This document shows, piece after piece, positions 8,265-17,455 of a stretch of DNA of 64,000 nt. Made by a program: the position numbers and the translations under genes. The notes below the pieces were generated by a model. It was not told the DNA's origin. It did no database searches and saw only the letters and a program-made list of their open reading frames with translations. The stretch comes from Aurantiacibacter atlanticus (GTDB lineage: Bacteria > Pseudomonadota > Alphaproteobacteria > Sphingomonadales > Sphingomonadaceae), in contig NZ_CP011310.1 in the NCBI RefSeq assembly GCF_001077815.2, positions 2,914,001 to 2,978,000 on the forward strand, read 5' to 3'. Position 1 is the stretch's first letter. Every line of letters starts with the position of its first letter.

Positions 8265-8752
8265 CCGACATCGAGTTGGAGAGGATTCTCGATAACCTGT
8301 TGCTTGCCGATGCAGAAGCACTCGACAGCAAGAAAATGGAAAGCTGGTTATCCAATTATGCGGAAGATGAAACGGCATCGTATTACTGCCGTTCAGCGGA
8401 AAACACCGAGCAGGGCTTTGAACTCGGGTTCATGTTTGACGATCGCCGCGCACGACTGGAAGACCGCGTAACCTACGTTAACGAGATTTGGGCTGGCACT
8501 TTTCAAGATTATCGGACCAGGCACTTCGTGCAACGGATCCGCTATGAAAAGATTGACGAAGACAATGTTGATGTCTCGTCCAATTTTTCAGTCTTCATGA
8601 CGCCGGAGGACACCGGCGTGACGAAGGTTCTGGCGGCAGGTGAATACATCGACACTGTTCGTCTGGATGGGAACGGTGGCGCGAAATTGCTGTCTCGACG
8701 CGCTGAGCTGGATACATCGGTCCTGCCAAGGTATCTTATTTACCCACTTTGA
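8261..8752 (+). CDS. Ring-hydroxylating oxygenase, beta subunit
   Basis: A 163-residue NTF2-fold protein matching the small structural subunit of alpha3-beta3 Rieske oxygenases, with the acidic N-terminal helix and the YxDEAxLLDSxxxxxWLxxYAED-like pattern in looser form, and the FQDYRTRHFVQRIRYE strand region. It starts with GTG inside the alpha-subunit stop (GTGA overlap), so the two subunits are translationally coupled. A hairpin that could end the transcript begins 31 bases after the stop. Confidence 0.86.
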   Translation: MTDIELERILDNLLLADAEALDSKKMESWLSNYAEDETASYYCRSAENTEQGFELGFMFDDRRARLEDRVTYVNEIWAGTFQDYRTRHFVQRIRYEKIDEDNVDVSSNFSVFMTPEDTGVTKVLAAGEYIDTVRLDGNGGAKLLSRRAELDTSVLPRYLIYPL

Positions 8753-8782
8753 TCAGCCTGAGATAGCTGGTGTCGTTTGCTG

Positions 8783-8810
8783 CGGGAGCGGGTTAGAACA
8801 CTCGCTCCCG
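8783..8810 (+). terminator. Hairpin after the oxygenase genes
   Basis: CGGGAGCG (8783-8790) pairs with CGCTCCCG (8803-8810) across a 12-base loop, just after the beta-subunit stop. GC-rich and well placed to end the transcript, but no run of T follows. Confidence 0.5.
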
Positions 8811-8970
8811 TACGCATGTCGGCATCATATCTCTACCGCACGGTCATCCATCGGCAAAATGCTGTTGATGTCATCTCGCGCCCGCTCGGCTAGTGCGTTG
8901 GAATTCGCCCGCATGCAGAGTGAGGTCCGGTCAGTCCGTTGCTAACTCTTAGGATGCTGATGGGGCACAA

Positions 8971-8974
8971 CCAG
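8971..8974. repeat. IS target-site duplication CCAG, left copy
   Basis: Identical to 10245-10248 on the other side of the element; created by the staggered cut at insertion. Confidence 0.85.
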
Positions 8975-8987
8975 TGACGTGACCCCC
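8975..8987. repeat. IS terminal inverted repeat, left
   Basis: TGACGTGACCCCC, the exact reverse complement of 10232-10244. The similarity continues inward imperfectly, with one base offset, to about 9009. Confidence 0.88.
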
Positions 8988-9006
8988 AGCTTTCCCCCAG
9001 CTGGGA

Positions 9007-9915
9007 TTAGAGCCGGGCGGTTGTTTTGCGCATCAGCGCGGTTGAAGCAATGGGCTGCGTAGCGGAGCCCGTAGGGCGTAGCGAAGCAGGCCATTGCTTA
9101 TCCAGTTCAGCGGCGAACGCCGCCGGTGTTGCGTAACCGAGAGACGAGTGTGGTCGCTCCCGATTGTAGTCTTCGACCCAGGCCGCGATCTCGACACGGG
9201 CATGGGCCATACTCAAGAACAGCGTCTCGTTGAGCAGTTCGTCCCGCATCCGGCCATTGAAGCTCTCGACATAGCCATTCTGCATCGGCCTTCCGGGCGC
9301 GATGTAATGCCACTCCACGCCGACCTCGCCGCACCATGCCAGCACAGCGTTGCTGGTGAGCTCGGTGCCATTGTCGCTGACGATCATGCCTGGCTTGCCG
9401 CGCTGTTCGATCAGTGCGGTCAGCTCGCGAACGACACGGCGACCAGAGATCGAGGTGTCCGGCACCGCTGCCAGGCACTCCCGGGTCACGTCATCGACCA
9501 CGTTGAGCACCCGGAACCGTCTTCCCGAAGCCATCTGGTCGTGAACAAAGTCCAGGCTCCAGCGCTGGTTCGGCAGCGCCAGAACCGGAGCAGGTGCCCT
9601 TGTGCCAACAGCACGCCTGCGGCTACGTCGTCGCCTGACCGCCAAGCCTTCCTCACGGTAGAGCCTCTGGGTCTTCTTGCGGTTGATCATGATCCCCTCC
9701 CGGCGCAGCAGGATATGCAGACGGCGATAGCCGAACCGGCGACGCTGGTTGGCCAGCTCGCGCAGCTTCTCACGCAGATCGACGTCATCGTCCCGGGTGG
9801 AACGGTAACGCACGCTCTTGCGATCAGCATCGATGACACGGCACGCCCGCCGCTCGCTCATCCCATGGCACGCCTGGAGATGAGCAACAGCTTCCCGCTG
9901 CGCGGCGGGCGTCAA
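9007..9915 (-). CDS. IS3-family transposase OrfB (DDE integrase domain)
   Basis: A 302-residue frame with an N-terminal HTH_21-like part ([17 protein letters not shown]) and an rve integrase core. The catalytic triad is visible as the Asp of WSLDFVHD, the Asp of VSDNGTE and the Glu of GYVESFNG. The frame opens at a TTG overlapping the OrfA stop. In this family it is normally expressed as an OrfAB fusion through a -1 frameshift; here A AAA AAG at 9924-9918 is the likely slippery site. Confidence 0.92.
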   Translation of the reverse strand: MTPAAQREAVAHLQACHGMSERRACRVIDADRKSVRYRSTRDDDVDLREKLRELANQRRRFGYRRLHILLRREGIMINRKKTQRLYREEGLAVRRRRSRRRAVGTRAPAPVLALPNQRWSLDFVHDQMASGRRFRVLNVVDDVTRECLAAVPDTSISGRRVVRELTALIEQRGKPGMIVSDNGTELTSNAVLAWCGEVGVEWHYIAPGRPMQNGYVESFNGRMRDELLNETLFLSMAHARVEIAAWVEDYNRERPHSSLGYATPAAFAAELDKQWPASLRPTGSATQPIASTALMRKTTARL

Positions 9916-10178
9916 AACTTTTTTGCCAGAAGATCCTTCAACGCCGCCTTGTCCAGCATCGCATCGGCCAGCAAACGCTTCAGCTTCGCGTTCTCGCTCT
10001 CCAGCTCCTTCAGCCGCCGGGCATCGGACACTTCCATCCCGCCATACTTCGACTTCCAGTTGTAGATCGTCGCTTCAGATACACCGTGCCGACGGGCAAG
10101 GTCAGCGGTCTTGGCTCCCGCCTCCGCTTCCTTCAGCACGCCAATGATCTGCTCTTCTGAAAACCTCGTTCTCTTCAT
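9912..10178 (-). CDS. IS3-family transposase OrfA (HTH protein)
   Basis: An 88-residue DNA-binding protein with a helix-turn-helix ([19 protein letters not shown], about 29-47) and a leucine-zipper-like helix after it ([18 protein letters not shown]). It binds the element's ends. It ends in LLAKKF at the A6G slippery site, four bases into OrfB, the usual layout for -1 frameshifting. Confidence 0.92.
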   Translation of the reverse strand: MKRTRFSEEQIIGVLKEAEAGAKTADLARRHGVSEATIYNWKSKYGGMEVSDARRLKELESENAKLKRLLADAMLDKAALKDLLAKKF

Positions 10179-10231
10179 CTCGTCCGTCCTTCTGTCAGGG
10201 CCGGACTCTAATCCAACTTGGAGGAAAATCA

Positions 10232-10244
10232 GGGGGTCACGTCA
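10232..10244. repeat. IS terminal inverted repeat, right
   Basis: GGGGGTCACGTCA, the exact reverse complement of 8975-8987; this is the end upstream of OrfA. Confidence 0.88.
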
Positions 10245-10248
10245 CCAG
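10245..10248. repeat. IS target-site duplication CCAG, right copy
   Basis: Identical to 8971-8974, directly outside the right inverted repeat. Confidence 0.85.
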
Positions 10249-10554
10249 CGTTGAAGCCTGGCAGAAGGAAGCTTGATGAGACCGCCGCTACCGACGCTCA
10301 AGGCACGGCTCGCCGACTAGGACTATTGACCGCGATAGTTTCAAGGAAGCCCCGGTGATAGGCGGCGTTCTGCCGCAGCATCCCACCCTCGCTTGAACTC
10401 AGGATGACGGCTCCACCTTAGGTGATTCAATGTTTTCTGCGTCAGCAAATATCGGCAACCTTCGCAAACGGCCTCTGGTCCTCAATTTATCCTCGATAAA
10501 TGTGGTATTTTTGATGATACTCGACGTGAATACGTTGGAGAATGGAGAATATCA
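10249..10554. other. 306-bp stretch between the IS and the Lrp-type regulator
   Basis: No gene recognised. A minus-strand frame of 27 codons occurs on the IS side, too short to judge. The right part should hold the regulator's promoter, including the palindrome at 10485-10501. Confidence 0.5.
10485..10501. promoter_or_regulatory. AT-rich palindrome upstream of the Lrp-type gene, possible autoregulatory site
   Basis: ATTTAT-CCTCG-ATAAAT is a perfect 6-5-6 inverted repeat 53 bases before the proposed start. Lrp/AsnC regulators bind AT-rich 15-bp dyads of this form and usually control their own gene. The assignment is inferred from position and shape. Confidence 0.4.
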
Positions 10555-11052
10555 TTGAAAATCAATTCTGCTGATATCGATCGCACAGATCTCAAGGTGA
10601 TGCGCGCGCTCAGCGCTAATGGCCGGGCATCCGATGTGCAGCTAGGCGAAACCGTCAATTTGTCAGGCACTGCTGCGGCGAGGCGGCGTAGGCAATTGGA
10701 AGAGCAGGGCTTCATATCGAGCTACAGCGCATTTGTGGATCAGAAAAAACTGGGATTCACGATCACAGTCTTGGTGCTGATCGAATTGAGTTCTCAATCA
10801 GAGAACAAGCTGATGGAGTTTGAAGAGGCCGTGCTGCGGTGCCCCTTCATGTCCTATTGCAGCTTCATGTCTGGCGAAAACGATTTCATGATGCTGATCA
10901 ACGTTCGTTCTCTAGATGATTATAACTCGGTATATCGCCGTGAGCTGTCCAAGCTGCCTTACGTCACCAAGATTCGAAGCAATTTTCTCTTGCGCGAAGT
11001 CGCTCATCACCCCGTGGCGCCAGCAGTGCTGGAAGATAACGTATTGCTCTAG
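10555..11052 (+). CDS. Lrp/AsnC family transcriptional regulator
   Basis: A 165-residue regulator with the AsnC-type winged helix-turn-helix at about 5-60 (DIDRTDLKVMRALSANGRAS, then GTAAARRRRQLEEQGFI) and the RAM ligand-binding domain after it. Members sense amino acids or related small molecules. The start is TTG at 10555, with GGAG boxes at 10537-10545 and no better start. It precedes, on the same strand, a TonB receptor and an exported amidohydrolase, which are its likely targets; an amino-acid conjugate would be a sensible signal, but this is inference. Confidence 0.82.
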   Translation: MKINSADIDRTDLKVMRALSANGRASDVQLGETVNLSGTAAARRRRQLEEQGFISSYSAFVDQKKLGFTITVLVLIELSSQSENKLMEFEEAVLRCPFMSYCSFMSGENDFMMLINVRSLDDYNSVYRRELSKLPYVTKIRSNFLLREVAHHPVAPAVLEDNVLL

Positions 11053-11205
11053 CGAATCGTAACTCGCCCTAACGATCGGCGCCGGATTCTGCCAAGTATC
11101 GCTACCATCTTGAACGATTCCTGCGTGGGCAATGCAAATATCCACCAAGTTTTGCGCATACACTCGCAGCTTCTCGGCTATAGTTTCGTCAGCACCGCCA
11201 TTTGC

Positions 11206-11218
11206 GTAATAAAATTAC
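11206..11218. promoter_or_regulatory. Small AT-rich palindrome upstream of the TonB receptor
   Basis: GTAAT-AAA-ATTAC, a perfect 5-3-5 repeat about 90 bases before the receptor start. It may be a site for the adjacent Lrp-type regulator; it differs in sequence from the repeat at 10485-10501. Confidence 0.25.
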
Positions 11219-11310
11219 AAATTAGGATTACGAGCTTTTCGGGACATGCAGGCGAGGCGTCATCAAAGGACGGGGAGAGGATCAATACACCTAATATGAG
11301 GGATTGGTCC

Positions 11311-14259
11311 ATGAAGTACAAAGTACAGCGAAATCGGGCGTGTCGGCTTAGGCTGCTGGCAGGGACATGCGGCATCATGTTCGCCATGCAGCTTGCCCCA
11401 ACCACGGCGTGGGCCGACGAGACTGATCTGGAAGATAGAACAGAAGTCGCTGACCAGACCCCGGTTCAGAATTCTGAAGATGACGTAGCAATCGTCGTTA
11501 CCGGCTCTCGCATCGTGCGCGATGGCGGGAATGCCCCCACGCCTGTCAGCGTGATAAGCAGCGAGGAGATAAATCTCGAAGCACCGGCCAATGTGGCCGA
11601 TTTCGTGAATACCCTGCCGTCAGTCAGCGGCAGTCAAACTCCGGTTTCCAATTCTGGCAGCCTGTCCAACGGACAATCGGGCATCAGTGCCCTCAATCTC
11701 CGCTCACTTGGTCAAAACCGCACTCTTGTCCTGCTGGACGGCCAACGATCAGTCGGCTCAACCTCTACCGGCCTGGTCGACATAAATACCTTTCCGCAAG
11801 CGCTGATCGAACGGGTGGAGGTGGTTACGGGCGGCGCGTCGTCCGTTTACGGATCTGACGCAGTGGCGGGTGTCGTCAACTTCATTCTCAAGAAGGACTT
11901 CGAGGGGATCGAGGCGAATTACGAGTATGGCGTCACCACCTATAGCGACGTACCTAATCACAAGATCCAGCTGACTGGTGGCTCCGACTTTGCCGATGGA
12001 CGCGGCCATATTGTGGTGAGTGGTGAATATTTTACCCAGGACGGTAAGGATTCCATTGATCGGGACTGGAACGAGAGTGGTTTTTTCCAGATCAACAATC
12101 CCGCCTATGATGGAGTGAACGGCGAACCGTCGCGTCTGGTGACATCCGGTGTAGGTGAAAGCTACCTTTCGCCCGGTGGCCTAATTGGCAGCGGCCCGTT
12201 TCGCGGCACCTATTTCGGCACCATGGATCCCGACACGGGGCTTGCCTCGCTAGGCCAGCTAAATTTCGGATCGGTCAGCGGCCCGTGGATGGAAGGCGGG
12301 GACTATTTATATACCCGTCAGGGTCATGTCGGCTCCAACTCGCTTGCCAATGATGAGGAACGTATCAGTATCTTTGGCCGGGCGAGCTTCGAAATCTCTC
12401 CGGCATTCGAAGTCTTTGTGCAGGCATCATATAATCGATTTGAGGGGCTGAGCTACTATCAGCAGACGCCCACCTCCGCGACCAGCTTCGCCCTCGACAA
12501 CGCTTTTCTACCCCCGTCTTTTGTCAGCATGGTGAATGATTTCAACGCGACAAACGATCCTGCTGTATCCGGAATAGACGACCTTACCTCGGTCACCGTG
12601 GGAACATCCAATGCCGGTATCCCCGCAGCAGGTGGGAACAATGTTCGCAGCGTTCAGCGCTATGTGATCGGTGTCAACGGCTACTTCGGAATTGGAAGCG
12701 TCGATCTGGATTGGGATGCCTATTTCCAACACGGCGCCACGGATACCGATGAACAACTCGTCAATACCTGGATGAATTCGCGCATCGCAGCCATGCAGGA
12801 TGCCGTCTTTACCGGGTCGGGCGCGATCGAATGCCGCGTCAATACCGATGCCGATCCTGCGAACGACCTGGCTGGATGCGTTCCGTTGAACCGGATCGGC
12901 GTCGGCGGAGTGACGCAGGAAGCGCTCGATTTCCTGTTCGAAGTTTATCCTTCGCGAGAACAATATATTCGTCAGGATGTATGGGCAGCCAACCTGGCAA
13001 CATCAAACCTGTTCGAAACATGGGAAGGCCCGGTTTCGGTAGCCATTGGCGCTGAATATCGCGAGGATTCGGTGGATGGTTACGTTGACCCCATCAATTT
13101 CGAGAGGTTCCTCTACGGCAATTATCGGGTGACCGCCGGATCGGTGAATGTGAAGGAGGCTTATGCCGAAACACTTGTGCCATTGGGGCTGGGCCTGGAA
13201 TTCAACGGTGCAGTGCGCTTCACTGACTACTCTCTTTCGGGATCTGTGACCACTTGGAAGCTGGGGCTGATTTGGGAACCCACCGCCGACCTGCGCTTTC
13301 GCGGGACAATTTCCCGCGATATCCGCGCGCCCAATCTCAACGAATTGTTCGATGCAGGGACTGCCAGGACCAATTCGGTGATTGTTCCGGGTGCGGGCGG
13401 CGGGCGCTCCGACCAGTTCGTTCAAAATCTGACCGGAAGCACCGATCTTTCACCGGAAGAGGCCGAAACCTATGGCATTGGTGTGGTCTACTCACCGGCT
13501 TTTATACCGGGCCTAACGATGGCGGTGGATTATTTCGACATCTCCATAGAGGATGCCATTGGCTTTGTTTCGGCCCAGACCACGGTCAATCTGTGCTATG
13601 AACAGTCACAACAGTTTTTCTGCGACAATATTCGCTACGCCAATGGCTCCACCACGGACATTGAATTCGTCGATCTGGCGCCTTTCAACTTCGCTAGCCA
13701 AACGGCCCGGGGCGTAGATTTTGAAATCGGCTATACCGCTCCTGTGGGGCCGGGCACGCTCAATCTGCGGGGGCTGGCGACCTATTACATTGAAAACGTC
13801 AGCGACAACGGCATTGATGCCCCCAACGATGTGGCCGGCGTAAACGCTTTTGGGGGCATTCCATCCTTCACCTATCGCGTTTCGGCAATTTACGGTTTCG
13901 ACAGTGGCTTTACCGCCAGCTTTGTCGGGCGTGGATTCAGCGACGGCAAGTATGACAATGATTATATTGAATGCGCCGCGACCTGTCCTGCAAGCGATCC
14001 ACTGGGGGTTGCCCGCACCATTAACACCAACAGCATAGACGGCACCTTCTACCTCGATGCCAATTTCAACTATGATTTCACACTCGGACCGGTCGATGCA
14101 ACTGCAATGCTCGGGGTGAAGAATGTTCTCGATCGCGATCCCGTGCTCGTCGGGAATGGTCCAAACGGCAACAATACCCCAGCATATCCTCAGACCAACC
14201 GCGCACTTTACGATACGCTTGGCCGTACCTTTCGGCTTGGCCTGAGAATAAGATATTGA
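11311..14259 (+). CDS. TonB-dependent outer-membrane receptor
   Basis: A 982-residue receptor that would import a substrate across the outer membrane using TonB energy. It has a signal peptide (about 1-37, ending TTAWA-DE), a TonB-box/plug region starting IVVTGSRIVRDGG, a plug with SVYGSDAVAGVVNFILKKDF, and a long beta-barrel ending in the aromatic RIRY. There is no N-terminal STN signalling domain. The ATG at 11311 is chosen because the signal peptide starts there and GAGGGA lies 7 bases upstream; the open frame reaches further left. The downstream exported amidohydrolase suggests a peptide- or amide-type ligand. Confidence 0.87.
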   Translation: MKYKVQRNRACRLRLLAGTCGIMFAMQLAPTTAWADETDLEDRTEVADQTPVQNSEDDVAIVVTGSRIVRDGGNAPTPVSVISSEEINLEAPANVADFVNTLPSVSGSQTPVSNSGSLSNGQSGISALNLRSLGQNRTLVLLDGQRSVGSTSTGLVDINTFPQALIERVEVVTGGASSVYGSDAVAGVVNFILKKDFEGIEANYEYGVTTYSDVPNHKIQLTGGSDFADGRGHIVVSGEYFTQDGKDSIDRDWNESGFFQINNPAYDGVNGEPSRLVTSGVGESYLSPGGLIGSGPFRGTYFGTMDPDTGLASLGQLNFGSVSGPWMEGGDYLYTRQGHVGSNSLANDEERISIFGRASFEISPAFEVFVQASYNRFEGLSYYQQTPTSATSFALDNAFLPPSFVSMVNDFNATNDPAVSGIDDLTSVTVGTSNAGIPAAGGNNVRSVQRYVIGVNGYFGIGSVDLDWDAYFQHGATDTDEQLVNTWMNSRIAAMQDAVFTGSGAIECRVNTDADPANDLAGCVPLNRIGVGGVTQEALDFLFEVYPSREQYIRQDVWAANLATSNLFETWEGPVSVAIGAEYREDSVDGYVDPINFERFLYGNYRVTAGSVNVKEAYAETLVPLGLGLEFNGAVRFTDYSLSGSVTTWKLGLIWEPTADLRFRGTISRDIRAPNLNELFDAGTARTNSVIVPGAGGGRSDQFVQNLTGSTDLSPEEAETYGIGVVYSPAFIPGLTMAVDYFDISIEDAIGFVSAQTTVNLCYEQSQQFFCDNIRYANGSTTDIEFVDLAPFNFASQTARGVDFEIGYTAPVGPGTLNLRGLATYYIENVSDNGIDAPNDVAGVNAFGGIPSFTYRVSAIYGFDSGFTASFVGRGFSDGKYDNDYIECAATCPASDPLGVARTINTNSIDGTFYLDANFNYDFTLGPVDATAMLGVKNVLDRDPVLVGNGPNGNNTPAYPQTNRALYDTLGRTFRLGLRIRY

Positions 14260-14302
14260 ATCGTAAATATAACTCCAGACCAAAAACTCGAGGTATGAAG
14301 AT

Positions 14303-15901
14303 ATGAAAACGACAAAGACAATCAAGACGGCTGTCCTATCAAGTGTCGCAGCTCTTTCGCTGCTCGCTTCAAATCCCGCGGCGGCGGAGGCCCCCGAAGC
14401 GCTCAAGACCGAAGCAATGGCCACTGTCGATACTCACGCAGAGCTCGTGCAGGAAATGGTGGATTCCATGTTCAGCTTTGCCGAGCCCGGATTTCAGGAA
14501 TTCAAGACCCAGGAATATGTAACCGGAATTCTTGAAGAGGCTGGCTTTACGATTGAACTTGGATCGGCCGGGATACCCAGTGCCTGGACTGCCACATGGA
14601 CCCACGGAACAGGCGGGCCCAAGGTTGCCCTTGGCAGCGATGTCGATGCGCTGCTTGGTCTCAGCCAGCAGCCGGGCACCGGAGAGATCGCTCCACTGGT
14701 CGAAGGTGCCCCTGGTCATGGAGAGGGCCATAATTCGGGAATGGCCGTAATGGTTGCTGCTGCCCTGGCAGTGAAGGACATCATGCAGGAACATGACATC
14801 GATGGCACGCTGATGATCTGGCCGGGCATTGCGGAGGAATTGCTGGCTACCAAGGCATATTATGTGCGGGCCGGAATGTTCGATGGTTTCGATGCCTGCC
14901 TTTTCACGCATGTCAGCACCGATTTCTCAACTACATACGGCGAAGGACGCGGGAATGGCATGGTCTCGGTCGAATATAACTTCAGCGGCAAGACTGCACA
15001 TGGTGCGGGCGCTCCCTGGCTCGGCCGCAGCGCGCTGGATGGTGTGGAACTGATGAATGTGGCGTGGAATATGCGCCGTGAACATCTGCCTATCTCACAG
15101 CGTTCTCACTACGTCATAACCGACGGTGGTGGCCAGCCGAATATTGTACCGGGAACCGCGTCAGTCTGGTATTATTTTCGCGATCACACGTTTGACGGGG
15201 TGAGCGAACTTTTCGATATCGGCAACACGATCGCACAGGCAGCGGCGGACGCAACAGGGACCACGGTAGAGCGCCGTACGTTGGGCTATGCCGCCCCGCA
15301 ATGGGGCAACAGGCCGCTGGCTGAGGCGGCTTTTGCAAATATAGAACAAATCGGAATGCCATCCTGGTCATCTGCCGACCAGGCCTTCGCGCGGCTTGTG
15401 CAGGAAACCAATGACCGTGAGATAGAGCCGCTTGGCGCCGAGATCCTGCCCATGGAAGTGGATGAGGACTTCACTCCTACTGGTGGCGGTTCCGATGATA
15501 TCGGAGACATCATGTGGGCGCTTCCCACGATCACTATCCGATTTCCATCGAACGTTCCCAATGTGATCGGCCACCATGTGACTGCGGCCATGCCAATGGC
15601 CACCCCAATTGCGCACAAGGGCGCTGTAGCCGGGGCAAAGGCCGTGGCACTGACCACGCTCGACATATTGATGGATCCAGAATTGCTGGCAGATGCGAAC
15701 CGTTATCGCGAAGAAGTGCAATTCGCCGATGGTCGCGAATATGCCCCTGTGCTGACTGAAGCGGATATGCCTGCAATCGATCTAAACGGGGAAATCATGC
15801 AACGGATGCGTCCGCAAATGGAGCCATATTACTATGATCCATCACGCTATTCGAGCTATCTTGAACAGCTTGGTGTCGCCTATCCACCCACAAGCAACTA
15901 A
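14303..15901 (+). CDS. Exported M20-family amidohydrolase, AbgB-like
   Basis: A 532-residue zinc metallohydrolase related to p-aminobenzoyl-glutamate hydrolase subunit B and other M20D amidohydrolases, which split N-acyl amino-acid conjugates. A signal peptide (residues about 1-28, ending PAAAEA) sends it to the periplasm, unlike cytoplasmic AbgB. Metal-ligand regions are LGSDVDAL, GHGEGHNSG and the IAEE pair. It begins 43 bases after the TonB receptor gene, so receptor and hydrolase probably act on one substrate: import, then cleavage in the periplasm. The substrate is unknown. Confidence 0.82.
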   Translation: MKTTKTIKTAVLSSVAALSLLASNPAAAEAPEALKTEAMATVDTHAELVQEMVDSMFSFAEPGFQEFKTQEYVTGILEEAGFTIELGSAGIPSAWTATWTHGTGGPKVALGSDVDALLGLSQQPGTGEIAPLVEGAPGHGEGHNSGMAVMVAAALAVKDIMQEHDIDGTLMIWPGIAEELLATKAYYVRAGMFDGFDACLFTHVSTDFSTTYGEGRGNGMVSVEYNFSGKTAHGAGAPWLGRSALDGVELMNVAWNMRREHLPISQRSHYVITDGGGQPNIVPGTASVWYYFRDHTFDGVSELFDIGNTIAQAAADATGTTVERRTLGYAAPQWGNRPLAEAAFANIEQIGMPSWSSADQAFARLVQETNDREIEPLGAEILPMEVDEDFTPTGGGSDDIGDIMWALPTITIRFPSNVPNVIGHHVTAAMPMATPIAHKGAVAGAKAVALTTLDILMDPELLADANRYREEVQFADGREYAPVLTEADMPAIDLNGEIMQRMRPQMEPYYYDPSRYSSYLEQLGVAYPPTSN

Positions 15902-15917
15902 GCTTGCACGCCTGTGC

Positions 15918-15945
15918 GGCCCGGCTTCTGAAACGGAGCCGGGCC
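15918..15945 (+). terminator. GC-rich hairpin between convergent genes
   Basis: GGCCCGGCT (15918-15926) pairs with AGCCGGGCC (15937-15945) across a 10-base loop, 17 bases after the amidohydrolase stop. CCCTTCC follows on the plus strand, so termination is likely. It lies between this gene and the convergent efflux operon. Confidence 0.65.
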
Positions 15946-16033
15946 CCTTCCACAAAACGAACGTGTGACGGAAGACAGAAGGAGAGTGAGGAGCAATGGA
16001 ATTCGTGCTTGAGCGCGATGCCAGCTTCGACCC

Positions 16034-17455
16034 TTACTCCCAGCCACCCCCAAGGGCGAGAAAGATACGCACCCGGTCCGCTGCAAGCCTTGCGTTCGAG
16101 GATGCCAATTCAGCCTCGGCGTTCGCAAGTGAGCGTTCCACGTCGAGCACTTCCAGACTGGAAACTGCGCCGCCGCGCGCAAGTTTGGCCTGCATATCTG
16201 CGGCCTCTCGATTCCTGTCCCGGGCAGCCCGCCGCCGCCTGTTTTTAACGAGATCATTCGCATATTGCGTAAGCGCGCTCTCGGTCTCTCGAAGCGCCGC
16301 CAGTACCGTGCCGTCGAATTCGGCCAGCGCCGCCCTGGCCGACGCATCCGCTTGTTCTATCCTGGCCCGCGCGACGCTGCGGTTGGGGAGGCTCCAGGAA
16401 ATTAGCGGACCAATGCTGAATTGCAGCGCTGAATTGCTTACCAGTCCTTCAACTGTGCGGGATGACACGCCCGCAGAAGCACCCAGACCGACTGTCGGAT
16501 AAAGGGCAGCGGTTTCAACGCCGATCCGGGCGGTCGCGGCAGCAAGGCGGCGCTCCGCCTGCCGTATATCAGGCCTTCGCCTGATGAGGGCAGCACCGTC
16601 ACCTGCGGGGATCGGCTGGACGAGTGATGGTATCGACGCGCAATCGACCAAGCTGGCCGGATAGTCCTGCGGAGTTCGGCCGAGTAACACGGCGAGCCGG
16701 TAGAGCGCGATGCGCTGGTCTGCGGCATAACCGGGTGTCACGGATTCTAGTTGCGCGAGCAGTGCGCTCGATCGGGTCGCATCGATGGGCGCAAACACCC
16801 CGCCTCTCACCCCTCTTTCAGTGAGGCTCAACGATTGTCGCTGCAGCGACACGGATTGCTCGGCAACCGCAAGTGAAGCACCGGCCGCACAAGCGTCGGT
16901 ATAGGCGCCGACAACGGCTGCCGCGACAGTGGTGCGAACAAGATCGAGCGCGGCTGCCTGCGCCTGTTCGTCGGCCGTCGCAGCCTCGATAGAACGGCGT
17001 ATACGGCCAACCACGTCCACCTCATAGGAAATGCTGCCGCCAAGGCTGAATAGGTCGTGGATGCCGGAAGGGTTCCCGATACCCAAATTGGACGTTTCCC
17101 CAACGCTCGCCGAGCCATCGAGTGTGGTCTGAATGCCAGAGGCAGCCTGCACTTCCCGCGTAAATGCCTCGGCACGTTCGAGATTGGCCGCAGCGGCACG
17201 CAGATCGGTGTTCGCGGCGAGCGCGTCCTCCATCAGCGCATCTAGCCGCGGATCATCATAGAGTTGCCACCATCTGGGAGGCAGCGGCGCGCGCGAGATG
17301 GCGGGCGATGCGCTGGCCTCAAAGGCACCCGCCGCGCCAGTCGCCGCCCCTGCAGGCAGGGTGGGTAGCACATAATCTGGGCCAACCGTGGTGCATGCCG
17401 ACAGGACCGCCAGAATTGCCGGAACAGAGCCTCTCAACCATCGCGCCTTACTCAT
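16034..17455 (-). CDS. NodT-family outer-membrane efflux lipoprotein
   Basis: A 473-residue TolC-like channel subunit. The N-terminus is a lipoprotein signal with lipobox ending at Cys21 (LAVLSAC-TTVGPDY), typical of NodT/OprM proteins, followed by two outer-membrane efflux domains rich in long helices. It is the last gene of an efflux operon and overlaps the upstream fusion-protein gene by 8 bases (ATGAGTAA). It would carry the exported compound through the outer membrane; in E. coli the aae system relies on a channel encoded elsewhere. Confidence 0.88.
   Translation of the reverse strand: MSKARWLRGSVPAILAVLSACTTVGPDYVLPTLPAGAATGAAGAFEASASPAISRAPLPPRWWQLYDDPRLDALMEDALAANTDLRAAAANLERAEAFTREVQAASGIQTTLDGSASVGETSNLGIGNPSGIHDLFSLGGSISYEVDVVGRIRRSIEAATADEQAQAAALDLVRTTVAAAVVGAYTDACAAGASLAVAEQSVSLQRQSLSLTERGVRGGVFAPIDATRSSALLAQLESVTPGYAADQRIALYRLAVLLGRTPQDYPASLVDCASIPSLVQPIPAGDGAALIRRRPDIRQAERRLAAATARIGVETAALYPTVGLGASAGVSSRTVEGLVSNSALQFSIGPLISWSLPNRSVARARIEQADASARAALAEFDGTVLAALRETESALTQYANDLVKNRRRRAARDRNREAADMQAKLARGGAVSSLEVLDVERSLANAEAELASSNARLAADRVRIFLALGGGWE

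Larger units (their letters stand above)
8975..10244 (-). mobile_element. Complete IS3-family insertion sequence (IS407-like group)
   Basis: A 1270-bp element with 13-bp perfect ends TGACGTGACCCCC / GGGGGTCACGTCA, inside a longer imperfect inverted repeat that reaches ATTAGAG on both sides. It is flanked by the direct duplication CCAG (8971-8974 and 10245-10248); a 4-bp duplication fits the IS407 group. It encodes OrfA and OrfB in overlapping frames joined by a slippery A6G sequence. Intact genes, intact ends and an identical target duplication indicate a fairly recent, probably still active copy. Removing it gives continuous sequence that does not restore an obvious gene. Confidence 0.92.

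Noticed and set aside
9094..10065. 323-codon plus-strand frame inside the IS element
   Set aside because: Antisense to the transposase; no recognisable motif, and the transposase frames on the minus strand are clear.
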